This document shows, piece after piece, positions 63,780 to 64,000 of a stretch of DNA of 64,000 nucleotides. The stretch is from Gorillibacterium timonense. GTDB lineage: Bacteria; Bacillota; Bacilli; Paenibacillales; NBRC-103111. Positions within the stretch are counted from its first letter, which is position 1. Every line of letters begins with the position of its first letter. The translations under genes were made by a program, and so were the position numbers. The stretch is taken from NCBI RefSeq assembly GCF_001457415.1, contig NZ_LN881722.1, forward strand, positions 620,001-684,000, read 5' to 3'. Below the pieces are notes generated by a model, which worked only from the letters and a program-made list of their open reading frames with translations, had not been told where the DNA came from and searched no databases.

Positions 63780-64000
63780 TTACGGCAAATAGCTGCGGAG
63801 CACGGTCATATTTCCGTCGAGGCTGTATGCGCCAAGCGAGGCGGGCAGCAGATAGCATTCGCCTGGAGCCAGAACAGCTTCCCCGTCTTCCCAGACAAGC
63901 TTGCCAGCGCCATCGCAAATGACGAGGATCGTGAAGGTGTCCGGAGTGGTCGCAAGCTCCCAAGCTTGGGTAACGACACCCTTCTCAGTGATGAAATAGG
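63780..64000 (-). CDS. manA: Mannose-6-phosphate isomerase, C-terminal fragment (cut by window edge)
   Basis: The last 72 codons of a leftward gene whose start lies beyond the window. The residues (YFITEKGVVTQAWELATTP, FTILVICDGAGKLVWEDGE, VLAPGECYLLPASLGAYSLDG and the end RSYLP) match the C-terminal cupin of class I mannose-6-phosphate isomerase, which interconverts mannose 6-phosphate and fructose 6-phosphate. The stop TAA is at 63780-63782, followed by a terminator. Catalytic zinc ligands are in the missing part. Confidence 0.85.
   Translation of the reverse strand, partial: YFITEKGVVTQAWELATTPDTFTILVICDGAGKLVWEDGEAVLAPGECYLLPASLGAYSLDGNMTVLRSYLP

Overview
The window looks like chromosomal DNA of a spore-forming, Paenibacillaceae-like Firmicute (Paenibacillus/Cohnella type). 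This rests on strong AGGAGG-type ribosome binding sites with frequent GTG and TTG starts, a fairly high GC content, a DUF1128 (YfkK-type) protein, PAS/HisKA kinases of sporulation-kinase style, a TRAP-free LIV transporter preceded by a CodY-like box, and many WYL and AraC/GyrI regulators. No rRNA, tRNA, CRISPR array, prophage or intact insertion sequence was recognised.

Layout. 1-20 kb is mixed housekeeping: a possible RHH/PIN toxin-antitoxin pair (0.65-1.43 kb), endonuclease IV with a long C-terminal extension, transketolase, an unusual beta-hydroxyacid dehydrogenase fused to a PilZ domain, glucose-6-phosphate isomerase, a WYL regulator, an acetyltransferase, a YcaQ-like winged-helix protein, a heterodimeric ABC exporter, a YigZ/IMPACT protein, a PAS sensor kinase and small conserved genes. 

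19.7-35.2 kb is the most unusual part. A leftward pair (zinc-ribbon membrane protein plus a small membrane protein) faces a rightward seven-gene operon: a secreted/anchored vWA protein, a giant tubulin/FtsZ-like GTPase, a second protein that appears to be a degenerate tubulin-like partner, a polytopic vWA membrane protein, an unknown beta-rich protein, a zinc-ribbon TRAFAC-type GTPase and a GAP1-N2-like GTPase-associated protein with a C-terminal membrane anchor. The genes are tightly spaced or overlapping and end at one terminator. The predicted topology puts both vWA domains outside the membrane and the tubulin/GTPase core inside. It resembles the GTPase-centred NTP-dependent conflict/signalling systems described from comparative genomics, but this composition has no function that I know to be established.

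35-42 kb holds an acetyltransferase, a zinc-ribbon protein preceded by four regularly spaced 38-bp palindromic repeats, a WYL regulator, a membrane sensor kinase and a translationally coupled leftward operon ahbC-ahbD-ahbAB, which would convert siroheme to heme (or a related tetrapyrrole). 42.5-47.8 kb has an alpha-glucan phosphorylase and a MoxR/DUF58/DUF4129 operon. 48.1-52.7 kb is a complete branched-chain amino acid ABC transporter (livH, livM, livG, livF and a binding lipoprotein) with a CodY-like box upstream, which fits nutritional control.

52.8-64 kb alternates AT-richer, accessory-looking genes (two AraC/GyrI regulators, two stand-alone GyrI-like proteins, an aminoglycoside-nucleotidyltransferase-like gene, a CD3324-type small regulator and a 36-codon small ORF) with a B12-binding radical SAM protein, a TetR/MMPL efflux pair and the end of mannose-6-phosphate isomerase, cut by the window edge.
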